From the NCBI GenBank assembly GCA_934101425.1, contig CAKOQQ010000004.1:70391-134390 (forward strand): DNA of 64,000 nt. The letters are read 5' to 3'. The DNA comes from an uncultured Bacilli bacterium (GTDB lineage Bacteria > Bacillota_I > Bacilli_A > RF39 > UBA660). The position numbers were made by a program, and so were the translations under genes. Position 1 is the first letter of the stretch. Every line of letters begins with the position of its first letter. The notes beneath the pieces were generated by a model. That model was given only the letters and a program-made list of their open reading frames with translations. It was not told the DNA's origin and did not search any database. Positions 1-8,143 of the stretch are shown here, one piece after another.

Positions 1-34
1 TCATATTATATAATTTATTATTAGAGGTAATAAT

Positions 35-1252
35 ATGAAAAGATGGGAAAAGATATATATAATTTGTAATATTGTAGTTATTATTTTTATAATTTCAATA
101 TATACATATAGGATGGTTTATTATTATAAAAAAATGAATGTAGTAGTTAAAGATAGTAGTTTAGTTGATATATTGGAAAATAAAGTTGTATATAGTGGTG
201 ATGGATTATACAAAGAAGATGATAATTACTATTTTAAAGGTAAAAATGTAGATAATTATGTATATTATTATGGCAATTTATATAGAATAGTTAGCGTTAC
301 TAATGATGTTATTAAACTAATTAGTAATGATTCAGTTACTAGTATGGTTTATGGCGTTAATAAAGTGTTTTCTACATCTAATATATATAAGTATTTAAAT
401 GATACTTTTTCTAAAACAATTGAAGGAGTTAAAAATACTTCTTGGTGTAATATGAATATTGATATAGATAATTATAAGTGTGATGAATATATAGATGGTC
501 TTATTGGACTTATTACAACTGAGGAATATTTATTATCTGGTGGTGTAAATAGTTATTTAAATAATAGCAAATATTATTGGACTATAAATACAAGTGATAA
601 TAAAGCTTATTATGTTCATTCAAAAGGCGGAATAAACAATAATGTAAGTGAAGAAGATTATTATAGTTATGGAGTTAGACCAGTATTTATAATTGATAGA
701 AATATTCATAATATTAGTGGTACAGGTACTATTAATGATCCATATATATTAACTAGTAATACTATGGTAGATTTAGGTAGTCATTACGTTGGTAGTTATG
801 TAAAAATTAATGATAAAACATTTAGAATACTAAGCATTGAAAGTGATTACGTAAGACTTATTTATGATGGTGTTTTAGATAAAAAAACATATAGTGATTC
901 TATTAAATATATAAATAACGAATTTATAAGTGACTATAAAGATATACTTACTTTAGGCAAATGTGTAACTAGTGAATATTCATTAAGTACTAATTATTCA
1001 TTAAAAGAAACTAGTACTAGTTCATATGCTTGCTTACCTAATGCACTAGATTTATTTATATTAGATTACAATAATATTTGGTTAAATACTAAATATAATA
1101 ATAATCTAATGTATACAGTATCTAATGATAGTTTATTTGCTGATTTAACTAGTAATTTAAATTATGTAAGACCTATTATTAATGTAAAAAAAGATCTTAT
1201 TATTTCAGGTGGAAAGGGTACTAAAAGTGAACCTTTAGTAGTTGGTAATTAA
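35..1252 (+). CDS. Membrane-anchored surface protein with two internal repeats
   Basis: A 405-residue protein of unknown function. One hydrophobic segment at about residues 8-28 follows a short basic N-terminus, so it is probably membrane-anchored with the rest outside. Two related blocks are visible, one around YYYGNLYRIVSVTNDVIKLI (about residues 77-96) and one around VKINDKTFRILSIESDYVRL (about 257-276); each is followed by a Val-Arg-Pro segment and a Gly-Thr-Asn-Asp-Pro-type turn. A paralogue with the same plan lies at 28304-29602, and both copies sit directly before a phosphodiester glycosidase gene, so the two proteins probably act together at the cell surface. The start ATG has the ribosome site AGAGGTAAT. 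Promoter sequence may be cut by the window edge. Confidence 0.75.
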   Translation: MKRWEKIYIICNIVVIIFIISIYTYRMVYYYKKMNVVVKDSSLVDILENKVVYSGDGLYKEDDNYYFKGKNVDNYVYYYGNLYRIVSVTNDVIKLISNDSVTSMVYGVNKVFSTSNIYKYLNDTFSKTIEGVKNTSWCNMNIDIDNYKCDEYIDGLIGLITTEEYLLSGGVNSYLNNSKYYWTINTSDNKAYYVHSKGGINNNVSEEDYYSYGVRPVFIIDRNIHNISGTGTINDPYILTSNTMVDLGSHYVGSYVKINDKTFRILSIESDYVRLIYDGVLDKKTYSDSIKYINNEFISDYKDILTLGKCVTSEYSLSTNYSLKETSTSSYACLPNALDLFILDYNNIWLNTKYNNNLMYTVSNDSLFADLTSNLNYVRPIINVKKDLIISGGKGTKSEPLVVGN

Positions 1253-1253
1253 G

Positions 1254-2237
1254 ATGAAATTAGTAACTAAATTATTTATTATATTAGATGTTATAATTGT
1301 TTTCTGTTTTTTACTTGTTTATGGACCTATTAATAAAGCTCGTGTGTTTTGGATTACAACGGCTATGGAAACAGGTTCCCATCAATATTTTGCATACATA
1401 TTTTATAGTAAAAATACAGTAAATAAAGTAATGAGTGAAAATAAATTAGAAGAAATAAACGAAGAAACTGATGCTAGTAGCATAAAAATAGGTGAAGTAA
1501 ATACTAATTATACTTCAGTATATGAAAAAGAAATATTAGAACATAACGATAATGATTTATATAAATTAATAGAATTTAAATATGGAGAATTTGATTGTTA
1601 TTTAGTGGCAATATATGATCCTAAAAGAGTAGAAGTAGCGCATAGTAAGAATTTAGGTAGTGGTGAAGTATTAAGTGACATAGCTGAAAGAGAAAATGCT
1701 ATAGTAGCTATTAATGGTGGTGGTTATTCATGGAGTAATTATAAACCACTAGGACTTATTGTTCATGATAATAAAGTCATTTATTCTCAAAGTTATAGTT
1801 CATATGCGGGTGCTGCTATTACAAATGATGGTGTATTACTTGCAAGCAGTGTGTCTGCTAGCGAAATAAAAAGTAAAAATATAAAAGAGGCATTAAGTTT
1901 TGGACCAGCACTTATTGTTAATGGAAAAAGTGCTAAAATAAGAGGTACTGGAGGTTCAGGAATGAATCCTCGTACTGTAATTGCTCAAAGAAAAGATGGT
2001 ATTATACTATTTTTAGTAGTTAATGGATATGGTGAAAATTTATCTTGGAAAGGAAGAGGAGGAGTTTATTATAGTGATTTAATTACAATATTAGAAAGAT
2101 ATGGAGCTTATAACGCTGTTAATATGGATGGTGGAAGTTCTACTACTATGGTAATTAATAATAAACTTGTAAATAGTCCATGTGAACCACAATATAAAGG
2201 CCAAGATTATATTAAGAGTGCATGGATACTTAAATAG
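1254..2237 (+). CDS. Phosphodiester glycosidase (NAGPA/DUF2233 family)
   Basis: A 327-residue protein with one N-terminal membrane segment and an extracellular domain of the NAGPA family (N-acetylglucosamine-1-phosphodiester glycosidase type; bacterial members act on exopolysaccharide or teichoic-acid type phosphodiesters). Family marks seen are AINGGGYSW, the GPALIVNGK segment, PRTVIAQRKDG and the C-terminal NMDGGSSTTMV. I place the start at ATG 1254, one base after the stop of the preceding gene; an upstream TTG in frame (1242) has no better ribosome site, so translation is probably coupled. A paralogue in the same arrangement is at 29602-30609. The exact substrate cannot be read from the sequence. 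Confidence 0.85.
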   Translation: MKLVTKLFIILDVIIVFCFLLVYGPINKARVFWITTAMETGSHQYFAYIFYSKNTVNKVMSENKLEEINEETDASSIKIGEVNTNYTSVYEKEILEHNDNDLYKLIEFKYGEFDCYLVAIYDPKRVEVAHSKNLGSGEVLSDIAERENAIVAINGGGYSWSNYKPLGLIVHDNKVIYSQSYSSYAGAAITNDGVLLASSVSASEIKSKNIKEALSFGPALIVNGKSAKIRGTGGSGMNPRTVIAQRKDGIILFLVVNGYGENLSWKGRGGVYYSDLITILERYGAYNAVNMDGGSSTTMVINNKLVNSPCEPQYKGQDYIKSAWILK

Positions 2238-2244
2238 GTGATTT

Positions 2245-2739
2245 ATGGATATAATTAAAGATAGAAGAAGTATAAGAAAATATATAAATAAAGAAATAAA
2301 TAATGACATTATTGATGATTTACTTTATTATGGTAGTATGTCTCCTTCTGCAAAGAATAAACAACCTTGGTATTATGTTGTAGTAAAGGGTGATCTTAAA
2401 GATAAAATAGGTGATTTACTAAATGAAGAAAGTAAATCAGTTATTGTTACATCAAATGTAATTAAAAAATGTTCTGCTCTTATTTTAGTATATAATACAT
2501 TAGATGATTATTTTTCACATGTATCAATAGGTGCTAGTATTGAAAATATTATTTTAAGAGCTACTAGTTTAGGACTTGGATCTTTATGGATTGGTTATAT
2601 TAAAAAGATAGAAGAAGAAGTAAATAAACTAGTTAATATGGATATGGAATTAGTTAGTGCAATAGCTATTGGATATAAAGATGAAAATCCAGATGCACGC
2701 CCTAGAAAATCACTAGATGAAATAAGAAAATATATTTGA
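2245..2739 (+). CDS. Nitroreductase-family oxidoreductase
   Basis: A 164-residue flavin-dependent nitroreductase-fold protein. The N-terminal RRSIRKY motif, SPSAKNKQPW and the helix GASIENIILRATSLGLGSLW are typical of the small FMN-binding nitroreductase family. The ribosome site TAGGTGATTT overlaps the stop of the upstream glycosidase gene (7-base gap), so it is probably co-transcribed with it. The physiological substrate is not predictable. Its TGA stop lies inside the -35 box of the promoter of the next operon. Confidence 0.88.
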   Translation: MDIIKDRRSIRKYINKEINNDIIDDLLYYGSMSPSAKNKQPWYYVVVKGDLKDKIGDLLNEESKSVIVTSNVIKKCSALILVYNTLDDYFSHVSIGASIENIILRATSLGLGSLWIGYIKKIEEEVNKLVNMDMELVSAIAIGYKDENPDARPRKSLDEIRKYI

Positions 2740-2764
2740 CTTATAAATAAATAAAAGATATAAT
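2736..2764 (+). promoter_or_regulatory. SigA-type promoter of the T-box operon
   Basis: TTGACT, a 17-base spacer and TATAAT. The -35 box overlaps the stop codon of the nitroreductase gene. Transcription should begin near 2771 and run into the T-box leader. Confidence 0.8.
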
Positions 2765-2770
2765 ATAGTT

Positions 2771-2965
2771 GTTATTTTTAGAGGAGTAACTATGTGCTTT
2801 ATTGAAGAGAGAGTATGGATGGTGCAAATACTTATAAATATATAGTGAAGACACTAATGCTATGATAAATCGTATTTCTGCGTTAAAGATCAAGAGGTAG
2901 ATAAAATCTATAAAGTAAGGTGGTACCGCGATAATTCGCCCTTACAATATAGATTTTTCGTGTAT
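2771..2965 (+). promoter_or_regulatory. T-box riboswitch controlling hisS-aspS
   Basis: The hallmark T-box sequence AAGGTGGTACCGCG is at 2917-2930, where the TGGTACC segment would bind the acceptor end of uncharged tRNA. GTAAGG (2915-2920) and CCTTAC (2939-2944) can pair as antiterminator. A longer alternative pairing, AAAATCTAT (about 2903-2911) with ATAGATTTT followed by T residues, can serve as terminator. The probable specifier region at 2850-2854 reads GACAC, which contains an Asp codon GAC followed by a purine, as is usual, and an overlapping His codon CAC. This fits the downstream aminoacyl-tRNA synthetase genes for His and Asp. Stem I limits were drawn by eye. Confidence 0.85.
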
Positions 2966-2978
2966 TTAGGGGGGAATT

Positions 2979-4814
2979 ATGGAAAAATATTATGGAATAT
3001 TATTTGATAGGCAAAATATTGATATAGGCATTTACTTATTTAAACCGGTATATATAGTAGAAGGTAAAGTTAAAGAAAATGAATATGGAAGTTCTTTTAT
3101 TGATGCTATAGATGATGAATATTCATTTATGGATGATAGTAATACTATTTTATTTGAAGATGCTAAAGTAGTTGGTAGTTTAATAAAAGAATCAGATTTT
3201 AGAAGCAAATATCCTAATATGAGTCTTAAAGATGCTAAATCTATGTTTTTTGAAGAAACTAAAAAATTTGCTTTTTTAGGATTTTATGTACCTACTAAAG
3301 ATGTAATTAAAATAGTTAATTTTTCATTAACAGATATAATGAATAATATAGATAAAAAAATAGTATTTGAAAGTAATCTTACTCCTGCAAAATTTACACC
3401 TAAAGATTTTTATGATAGATTAATACATTTTTATCATACTAGTTATGGTAGTTTAAAAGCTCTTAAAACTAAAAAAGAATTAGATGATGGAATAGATATA
3501 GTCGATAGAGGATTTATGGCATTTTCTATATATATAGATAGGCAAGAGGTAAATCCTATTGCTAAAGAGTATATATTAGATAAATTATTTACTTATATAG
3601 ATGAATTAAATAATGCCAAAACATTAGATTTTGAGTTAGCAAAAAAAGAACTTACAAGAATTTATGCTACTCATAATAGTGAATTTGTTAATATGGAAAA
3701 AGTTCTTATGCCAACTCCTACTAAAAAGGTAGTAAAAGAAAATCATAATGTACCACTTCTTCCACCTAAGAGGTTACCTAATGTAAGAGAAATTAAGGCT
3801 TATTTTGATGATAAAATTATTGGTCAAGAAGAAGCTAAAAAGGATGTAATAGCATCTATTATTATGAATGAATATAGCAAAAACGTATCTGATAAAAATG
3901 CTTGTTTACTTGTTGGTCCAACTGGTAGTGGTAAAACATTAATAGCAGAAACAGTTTCAGAATATTTTGATAAGCCAATCGAAATAATTGATACAACACA
4001 ACTTACAATGCCGGGATATGTAGGAGCTAATATAGAAGATTTTTTAGCAAGACTAATAGCTACATCTGGTGGTGATATTAAGAAAGCTGAACATGGTATT
4101 GTTGTATTTGATGAAATAGATAAAAAAGGTAGCGAAAGTAATGATGATGTAAGTGGTAAAGGTGTATTAAATACTTTACTTCCATTTTTACAAGGTACTA
4201 CATATGATGTTAAATATAATGGAAAAGTAGTTCATTTTAGTACTAAAGATTTAACTATATTTGCTACAGGAGCATTTACTGATGTTGCTCTAAGTAAGAC
4301 TGGCACACGGCATTCTAGCCAAAGAAGGATTGGCTTTATAATAGATGATGATACAAAAAATGAAGATATTAAATATGAAAAATTAGAAATAGAAGATTTT
4401 GTTAAATATGGAAATATGCCAATCGAAATAATGGGTAGATTTTCTGTAATAGCACAATTAGATGGACATACTAAGGAAAGCTTAAAAAGAATATTAACAG
4501 ATTCTAGTATTAGTCCACTTAATGGCGAAATAGATAAATTAGCTAATTTAGGTATTAAATTGGAATATACACCTGAATATTTAGATGCCGTAGTAGATGA
4601 AGCATTTAAACTTAAGACAGGTGCTAGATCACTTAAAAGTATAGTAGAGAAAAGTGTTAAAGTAGCTCGTTGGGAAGCTCTAGAAAATATGGGAGTATAT
4701 ACTACTATAGTACTTAGTTGTGATAGTGTGCTTGATAATACTAAATATAAAATAATAGATAAATTTGGAAATATAATAGAACATACTGAAAAAGTAAAAA
4801 AGAAAGAGGGATAA
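2979..4814 (+). CDS. ClpX-like AAA+ ATPase with a non-ClpX N-terminal domain
   Basis: A 611-residue AAA+ unfoldase-type ATPase. The C-terminal part (from about residue 265) follows ClpX: Walker A GPTGSGKT (about 312-319), pore loop GYVGAN, Walker B VVFDEIDKKG, the ClpX loop tripeptide IGF in RRIGFIID, an arginine region MPIEIMGRF, and sensor-2 GARSLKSIVE. The ClpX zinc-finger domain is absent and is replaced by about 260 residues of unrecognised sequence. The paralogue at 9419-10897 has a distantly similar N-terminal part, so the two form a subfamily. The IGF tripeptide is what ClpX uses to dock on ClpP, so coupling to ClpP is possible but unproven. It is the first gene behind the T-box and overlaps nothing; the start has the site AGGGGGGAATT. 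Its role beside tRNA synthetases is unknown. Confidence 0.85.
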   Translation: MEKYYGILFDRQNIDIGIYLFKPVYIVEGKVKENEYGSSFIDAIDDEYSFMDDSNTILFEDAKVVGSLIKESDFRSKYPNMSLKDAKSMFFEETKKFAFLGFYVPTKDVIKIVNFSLTDIMNNIDKKIVFESNLTPAKFTPKDFYDRLIHFYHTSYGSLKALKTKKELDDGIDIVDRGFMAFSIYIDRQEVNPIAKEYILDKLFTYIDELNNAKTLDFELAKKELTRIYATHNSEFVNMEKVLMPTPTKKVVKENHNVPLLPPKRLPNVREIKAYFDDKIIGQEEAKKDVIASIIMNEYSKNVSDKNACLLVGPTGSGKTLIAETVSEYFDKPIEIIDTTQLTMPGYVGANIEDFLARLIATSGGDIKKAEHGIVVFDEIDKKGSESNDDVSGKGVLNTLLPFLQGTTYDVKYNGKVVHFSTKDLTIFATGAFTDVALSKTGTRHSSQRRIGFIIDDDTKNEDIKYEKLEIEDFVKYGNMPIEIMGRFSVIAQLDGHTKESLKRILTDSSISPLNGEIDKLANLGIKLEYTPEYLDAVVDEAFKLKTGARSLKSIVEKSVKVARWEALENMGVYTTIVLSCDSVLDNTKYKIIDKFGNIIEHTEKVKKKEG

Positions 4815-4815
4815 T

Positions 4816-6135
4816 ATGCAAAAACCAAAAGGAACATATGATGTATATGGTGAATATGGTAAAAAAGTAACAAGTTTATTAAAAATATTAGAAACATTAA
4901 TGGAAAAATATAATTTTGAATATGTAAGAACACCTATTTTTGAATCAAGTGAAGTATTTCATAGAGGTGTAGGAGAAACTACAGATATAGTTTCTAAAGA
5001 AACATATGATTTTAAAGATAGAGCAGATAGAAGTATGACTTTAAGACCAGAAGGAACTGCTGGTGTAGTTAGAAGTTTTATTGAAAATAAAATGTATGCT
5101 AATGTTAATCAACCAGTTAAAACATGGTATTATGGTCCTATGTATCGTTATGAAAGACCACAATCAGGAAGATATCGTGAATTCTATCAATTTGGTGTAG
5201 AAGTATTTGGATCTAATGATCCAGTAACAGATGCTGAAGTAATTAGTGTAGCTGTTAATTTCTTTAAAATATTAGGACTTAAAGGTATTAAAGTAAACAT
5301 TAATACCTTAGGTGATAATGAATCAAGAGAAAAATATAGAGAAGCTTTAATAGAATATTTTAGACCACATATTGATACATTATGTGAAGATTGTAAAACA
5401 AGATTCTTAAAGAATCCACTTAGAATACTAGATTGTAAAGTAGATAAAGATAGCGAAATACTTAAAAATGCTCCAATTACTTTAGATTATTTAAATGAAG
5501 AAAGTAAAAAACACTTTGAAGCAGTAAAAGAATATTTAACTAAATCAAATATTGATTATGTAGTAGATCCAAGTGTTGTTCGTGGACTTGATTATTATAC
5601 TAATACAGTATTTGAAGTAGAAGCACAAATAGAAGGATTTGGAAGCCAAAATGTATTACTTGGTGGTGGTAGATATAATAATTTAGTATCTATGATAGGT
5701 GGACCTGCTACACCAGGTGTTGGTTTTGCTCTTGGATTTGAAAGAATTATTACAGCTCTTGATAATGAAAACATTAAATTATTTGATACACCAAGTGTAG
5801 ATGCATATATAATTCCGCTTAGTGAAAATGAAAAAGGTGAAGCTTTATCACTTGCAAATTCACTAAGATTAAATGGATTTATTGTAGAAATCGATCACAT
5901 GGCAAGAAACTTTAAAAATAACTTTAAACAATGTGATAGATTAAATGCTAAGACTGCGATTATTATTGGTGAAGAAGAAGTAAAAAATAATATGGTAACA
6001 GTTAAAAATTTAAAAACAAAAGAAGAAGAAAAGGTAGAACTAATGTTTTTAGTTGAATATCTTGATAATATATTAGCAGATGAATGTAGTTGTGGTTGTG
6101 ATGAATGCCATGATGACTGTGAATGCAAACATTAG
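4816..6135 (+). CDS. hisS: Histidyl-tRNA synthetase with a Cys-rich tail
   Basis: A 439-residue class II histidyl-tRNA synthetase. Motif 2 region TLRPEGTAGVVRSF, the histidine-binding GLDYYTNTVFE, GGGRYNNL and motif 3 GFALGFERI are all present, so it should be active. It begins one base after the upstream ATPase gene, with ribosome site GAGGGATA. The last 18 residues form an unusual tail with six Cys and two His (from DECSCGCDECH onward), which looks like a small metal-binding or redox extension and is not part of the standard enzyme. It is co-regulated with aspS by the T-box. Confidence 0.96.
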   Translation: MQKPKGTYDVYGEYGKKVTSLLKILETLMEKYNFEYVRTPIFESSEVFHRGVGETTDIVSKETYDFKDRADRSMTLRPEGTAGVVRSFIENKMYANVNQPVKTWYYGPMYRYERPQSGRYREFYQFGVEVFGSNDPVTDAEVISVAVNFFKILGLKGIKVNINTLGDNESREKYREALIEYFRPHIDTLCEDCKTRFLKNPLRILDCKVDKDSEILKNAPITLDYLNEESKKHFEAVKEYLTKSNIDYVVDPSVVRGLDYYTNTVFEVEAQIEGFGSQNVLLGGGRYNNLVSMIGGPATPGVGFALGFERIITALDNENIKLFDTPSVDAYIIPLSENEKGEALSLANSLRLNGFIVEIDHMARNFKNNFKQCDRLNAKTAIIIGEEEVKNNMVTVKNLKTKEEEKVELMFLVEYLDNILADECSCGCDECHDDCECKH

Positions 6136-6143
6136 GAGGATTT

Positions 6144-7883
6144 ATGAAAAAAATAATGAATGAAACACTTAATTTAAGCCATTTAAATGAAAAAGTTACT
6201 TTATATGGATGGGTATCTAAAAAAAGAAATTTAGGTGGGTTAATATTTATCGATTTAAGAGATAGAAGTGGTATAGTACAACTTATGATTAAACCAGAAA
6301 ATGAATTTTACACTTTAGCAGAAACTCTTAAAAATGAATATGTAATTAAAGTTGATGGTATAGTAAAAGAAAGAGAAAGTAAAAATTCTAAATTAAAAAC
6401 TGGTGATATTGAAATTGATGTTACTAATTTAGAAGTGATAAATACAAGTGCTGAAACACCATTTCCTATAACTGATGATGTTACAGCATTAGAAGATACT
6501 AGACTAAAATATAGGTATTTAGATTTAAGAAGACCTATTCTTATGAATAATTTTGTAATTAGACATAAAATAACTATGGCAGTTAGAAATTTCTTTGATC
6601 AAAATGATTTCTTAGAAATTGAAACTCCAATTTTAGGTAAAAGTACTCCAGAAGGAGCTAGAGATTATTTAGTGCCTAGTAGAGTTAATAATGGTAAATT
6701 CTATGCATTACCACAATCACCACAATTATTTAAACAATTACTTATGATTAGTGGAGTAGAAAGATATTTTCAAATAGCAAAATGTTTTAGAGATGAAGAC
6801 TTAAGAGCAGATAGACAACCAGAATTTACTCAAGTCGATGTTGAAATGAGTTTTGTAGATGAAAATGATGTAATGACAATTGGTGAAAATTTAGTCAAAT
6901 ATGTATTTGATAAAGTAATTGGTTATGAAGTAAAATTACCACTTATGAGAATGAAATATGTTGATGCTATAGAAAAATATGGTAGTGATAAACCAGATTT
7001 AAGATTTGATATGGAAATAAATGATATTACTAATGTATTTAATAATACTAATATAGAATTTATTAAAAAGGCAATAGAAAATAATGAAGTAGTAAATGCT
7101 ATAGTAGCAAAAAATGTGGCAGATAAATATTCTAGAAAAGAATTAGATAAATTAACAGAATTTGTTAAAACTTATAAAGCTTCATCACTTGCATATATTA
7201 AATACAATGAAGAAGTAACTGGTAGTATAGTAAAGGGTATGAGTGAAAAAGAAGTAGCTGCTCTTAAAAATGAATTAAATATTGAAAATAATGACTTGGT
7301 ATTAATAATCGTTGGTAAATATAATGTTGTAAAAACATCTCTTGGTGCACTTAGATGTAAACTTGCTAGAGACTTAGATTTAATAGATAAAAATGATTAT
7401 AAAATGCTATGGGTAGTAGATTTTCCTTCATTTGAATATAGTGAAGAAGAAAAAAGATATGTTGCTTGTCATCATCCATTTACTGCTCCCAAGGATGAAG
7501 ATATTGATAAATTATTAACTGATAAAGCTAATTGTTATTCTAAAGCTTATGATATAGTAATAAATGGTTATGAAGCTGGTGGAGGAAGTATTAGAATTCA
7601 TAATGCTAAAACTCAAGAAAAAATGTTTGAAGCATTAGGACTTACAAAAGAAGTAGCAGAAGAAAAATTCGGATATTTCTTAGAAGCGTTTAAATACGGT
7701 GCTCCATCACATGGAGGATTTGCTATGGGACTCGATAGACTTACAATGTTACTAGCTAAAACAGAAAATATTCGTGATGTAATAGCCTTCCCTAAAACAG
7801 CATCAGCATCATGTTTGATGAGTGAAGCACCTAATATTGTATCAAAAGAACAATTAGATGAACTTGGTATTAAATTAAAATAG
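6144..7883 (+). CDS. aspS: Aspartyl-tRNA synthetase
   Basis: A 579-residue bacterial-type aspartyl-tRNA synthetase: N-terminal OB-fold anticodon domain, class II catalytic core (motif 2 FRDEDLRADRQPEFTQ, the insertion domain in the middle, motif 3 GFAMGLDRLTML). I choose ATG 6144 because AGGAGGA lies directly before it; the in-frame ATG at 6123 falls inside the end of hisS and has no ribosome site. It is the last gene of the T-box operon and is followed by a strong terminator. Whether it also charges tRNA-Asn cannot be told from sequence alone. Confidence 0.96.
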   Translation: MKKIMNETLNLSHLNEKVTLYGWVSKKRNLGGLIFIDLRDRSGIVQLMIKPENEFYTLAETLKNEYVIKVDGIVKERESKNSKLKTGDIEIDVTNLEVINTSAETPFPITDDVTALEDTRLKYRYLDLRRPILMNNFVIRHKITMAVRNFFDQNDFLEIETPILGKSTPEGARDYLVPSRVNNGKFYALPQSPQLFKQLLMISGVERYFQIAKCFRDEDLRADRQPEFTQVDVEMSFVDENDVMTIGENLVKYVFDKVIGYEVKLPLMRMKYVDAIEKYGSDKPDLRFDMEINDITNVFNNTNIEFIKKAIENNEVVNAIVAKNVADKYSRKELDKLTEFVKTYKASSLAYIKYNEEVTGSIVKGMSEKEVAALKNELNIENNDLVLIIVGKYNVVKTSLGALRCKLARDLDLIDKNDYKMLWVVDFPSFEYSEEEKRYVACHHPFTAPKDEDIDKLLTDKANCYSKAYDIVINGYEAGGGSIRIHNAKTQEKMFEALGLTKEVAEEKFGYFLEAFKYGAPSHGGFAMGLDRLTMLLAKTENIRDVIAFPKTASASCLMSEAPNIVSKEQLDELGIKLK

Positions 7884-7897
7884 ATTATATTAATTAT

Positions 7898-7933
7898 AAA
7901 GCACAAAATCATAACTGTTTGTTTTGTGCTTTT
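7898..7933 (+). terminator. Intrinsic terminator of the T-box operon
   Basis: AAAGCACAAAA pairs with TTTTGTGCTTT across a 13-base loop and is followed by T residues, just after aspS. Confidence 0.85.
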
Positions 7934-7941
7934 ATATAATA

Positions 7942-7970
7942 TTGACATTGCCGAAATCAGAAGATATAAT
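7942..7970 (+). promoter_or_regulatory. Strong consensus promoter for the pilin leader
   Basis: A perfect TTGACA, 17-base spacer and perfect TATAAT. It is the only convincing promoter I see between the aspS terminator and the pilin-like gene at 8144. Confidence 0.85.
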
Positions 7971-7993
7971 AAATATAGTAAGGAAGTGAATAC

Positions 7994-8089
7994 ATGGCTA
8001 ATACAAAATATAATACTTCTTATATTTGTGGGGGGGGGTTAATATTTAATAACCATCTATTAGTCATGTATATAAATCACAAAAACTAG
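7994..8089 (+). CDS. 31-residue leader peptide with a nine-G tract
   Basis: A short ORF with ATG at 7994 and ribosome site AGGAAGTGA. Codons 13-15 are formed by nine consecutive G (8030-8038) and its TAG stop (8087-8089) lies within the left arm of the following terminator hairpin. With eight or ten G the frame closes at once on a TAA before the hairpin. The peptide faintly resembles the start of a Nudix protein (CGGGLIFNNHLLV), so a truncated gene is an alternative. I favour a leader peptide because of the consensus promoter, the good ribosome site and the stop inside the terminator. Confidence 0.5.
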   Translation: MANTKYNTSYICGGGLIFNNHLLVMYINHKN

Positions 8090-8119
8090 GATTTTCCTAG
8101 ATTTTTGTGGTTTTTTTTT
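8078..8119 (+). terminator. Intrinsic terminator between leader peptide and pilin gene
   Basis: CACAAAAA plus CTAGG pairs with CCTAG plus TTTTTGTG (13 base pairs with one bulged A), followed by G and nine T. There is no room for another promoter between its T run and the pilin ATG at 8144, so the pilin must be expressed by read-through of this hairpin. Confidence 0.85.
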
Positions 8120-8143
8120 AATACCTTATATGAGGAGGAATAT

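Noticed and set aside
2737..2739. Mycoplasma-type genetic code with TGA as Trp
   Set aside because: TGA ends the nitroreductase, tcdA and a phage gene at exactly the expected lengths, and Trp positions use TGG.
4232..4933. Long minus-strand frame of 233 codons across the ClpX-like and hisS genes
   Set aside because: It crosses two well-supported genes and has no motif or ribosome site.
7994..8089. Complete Nudix hydrolase gene
   Set aside because: Only about 30 residues are open in any frame before a strong terminator and no Nudix box follows.
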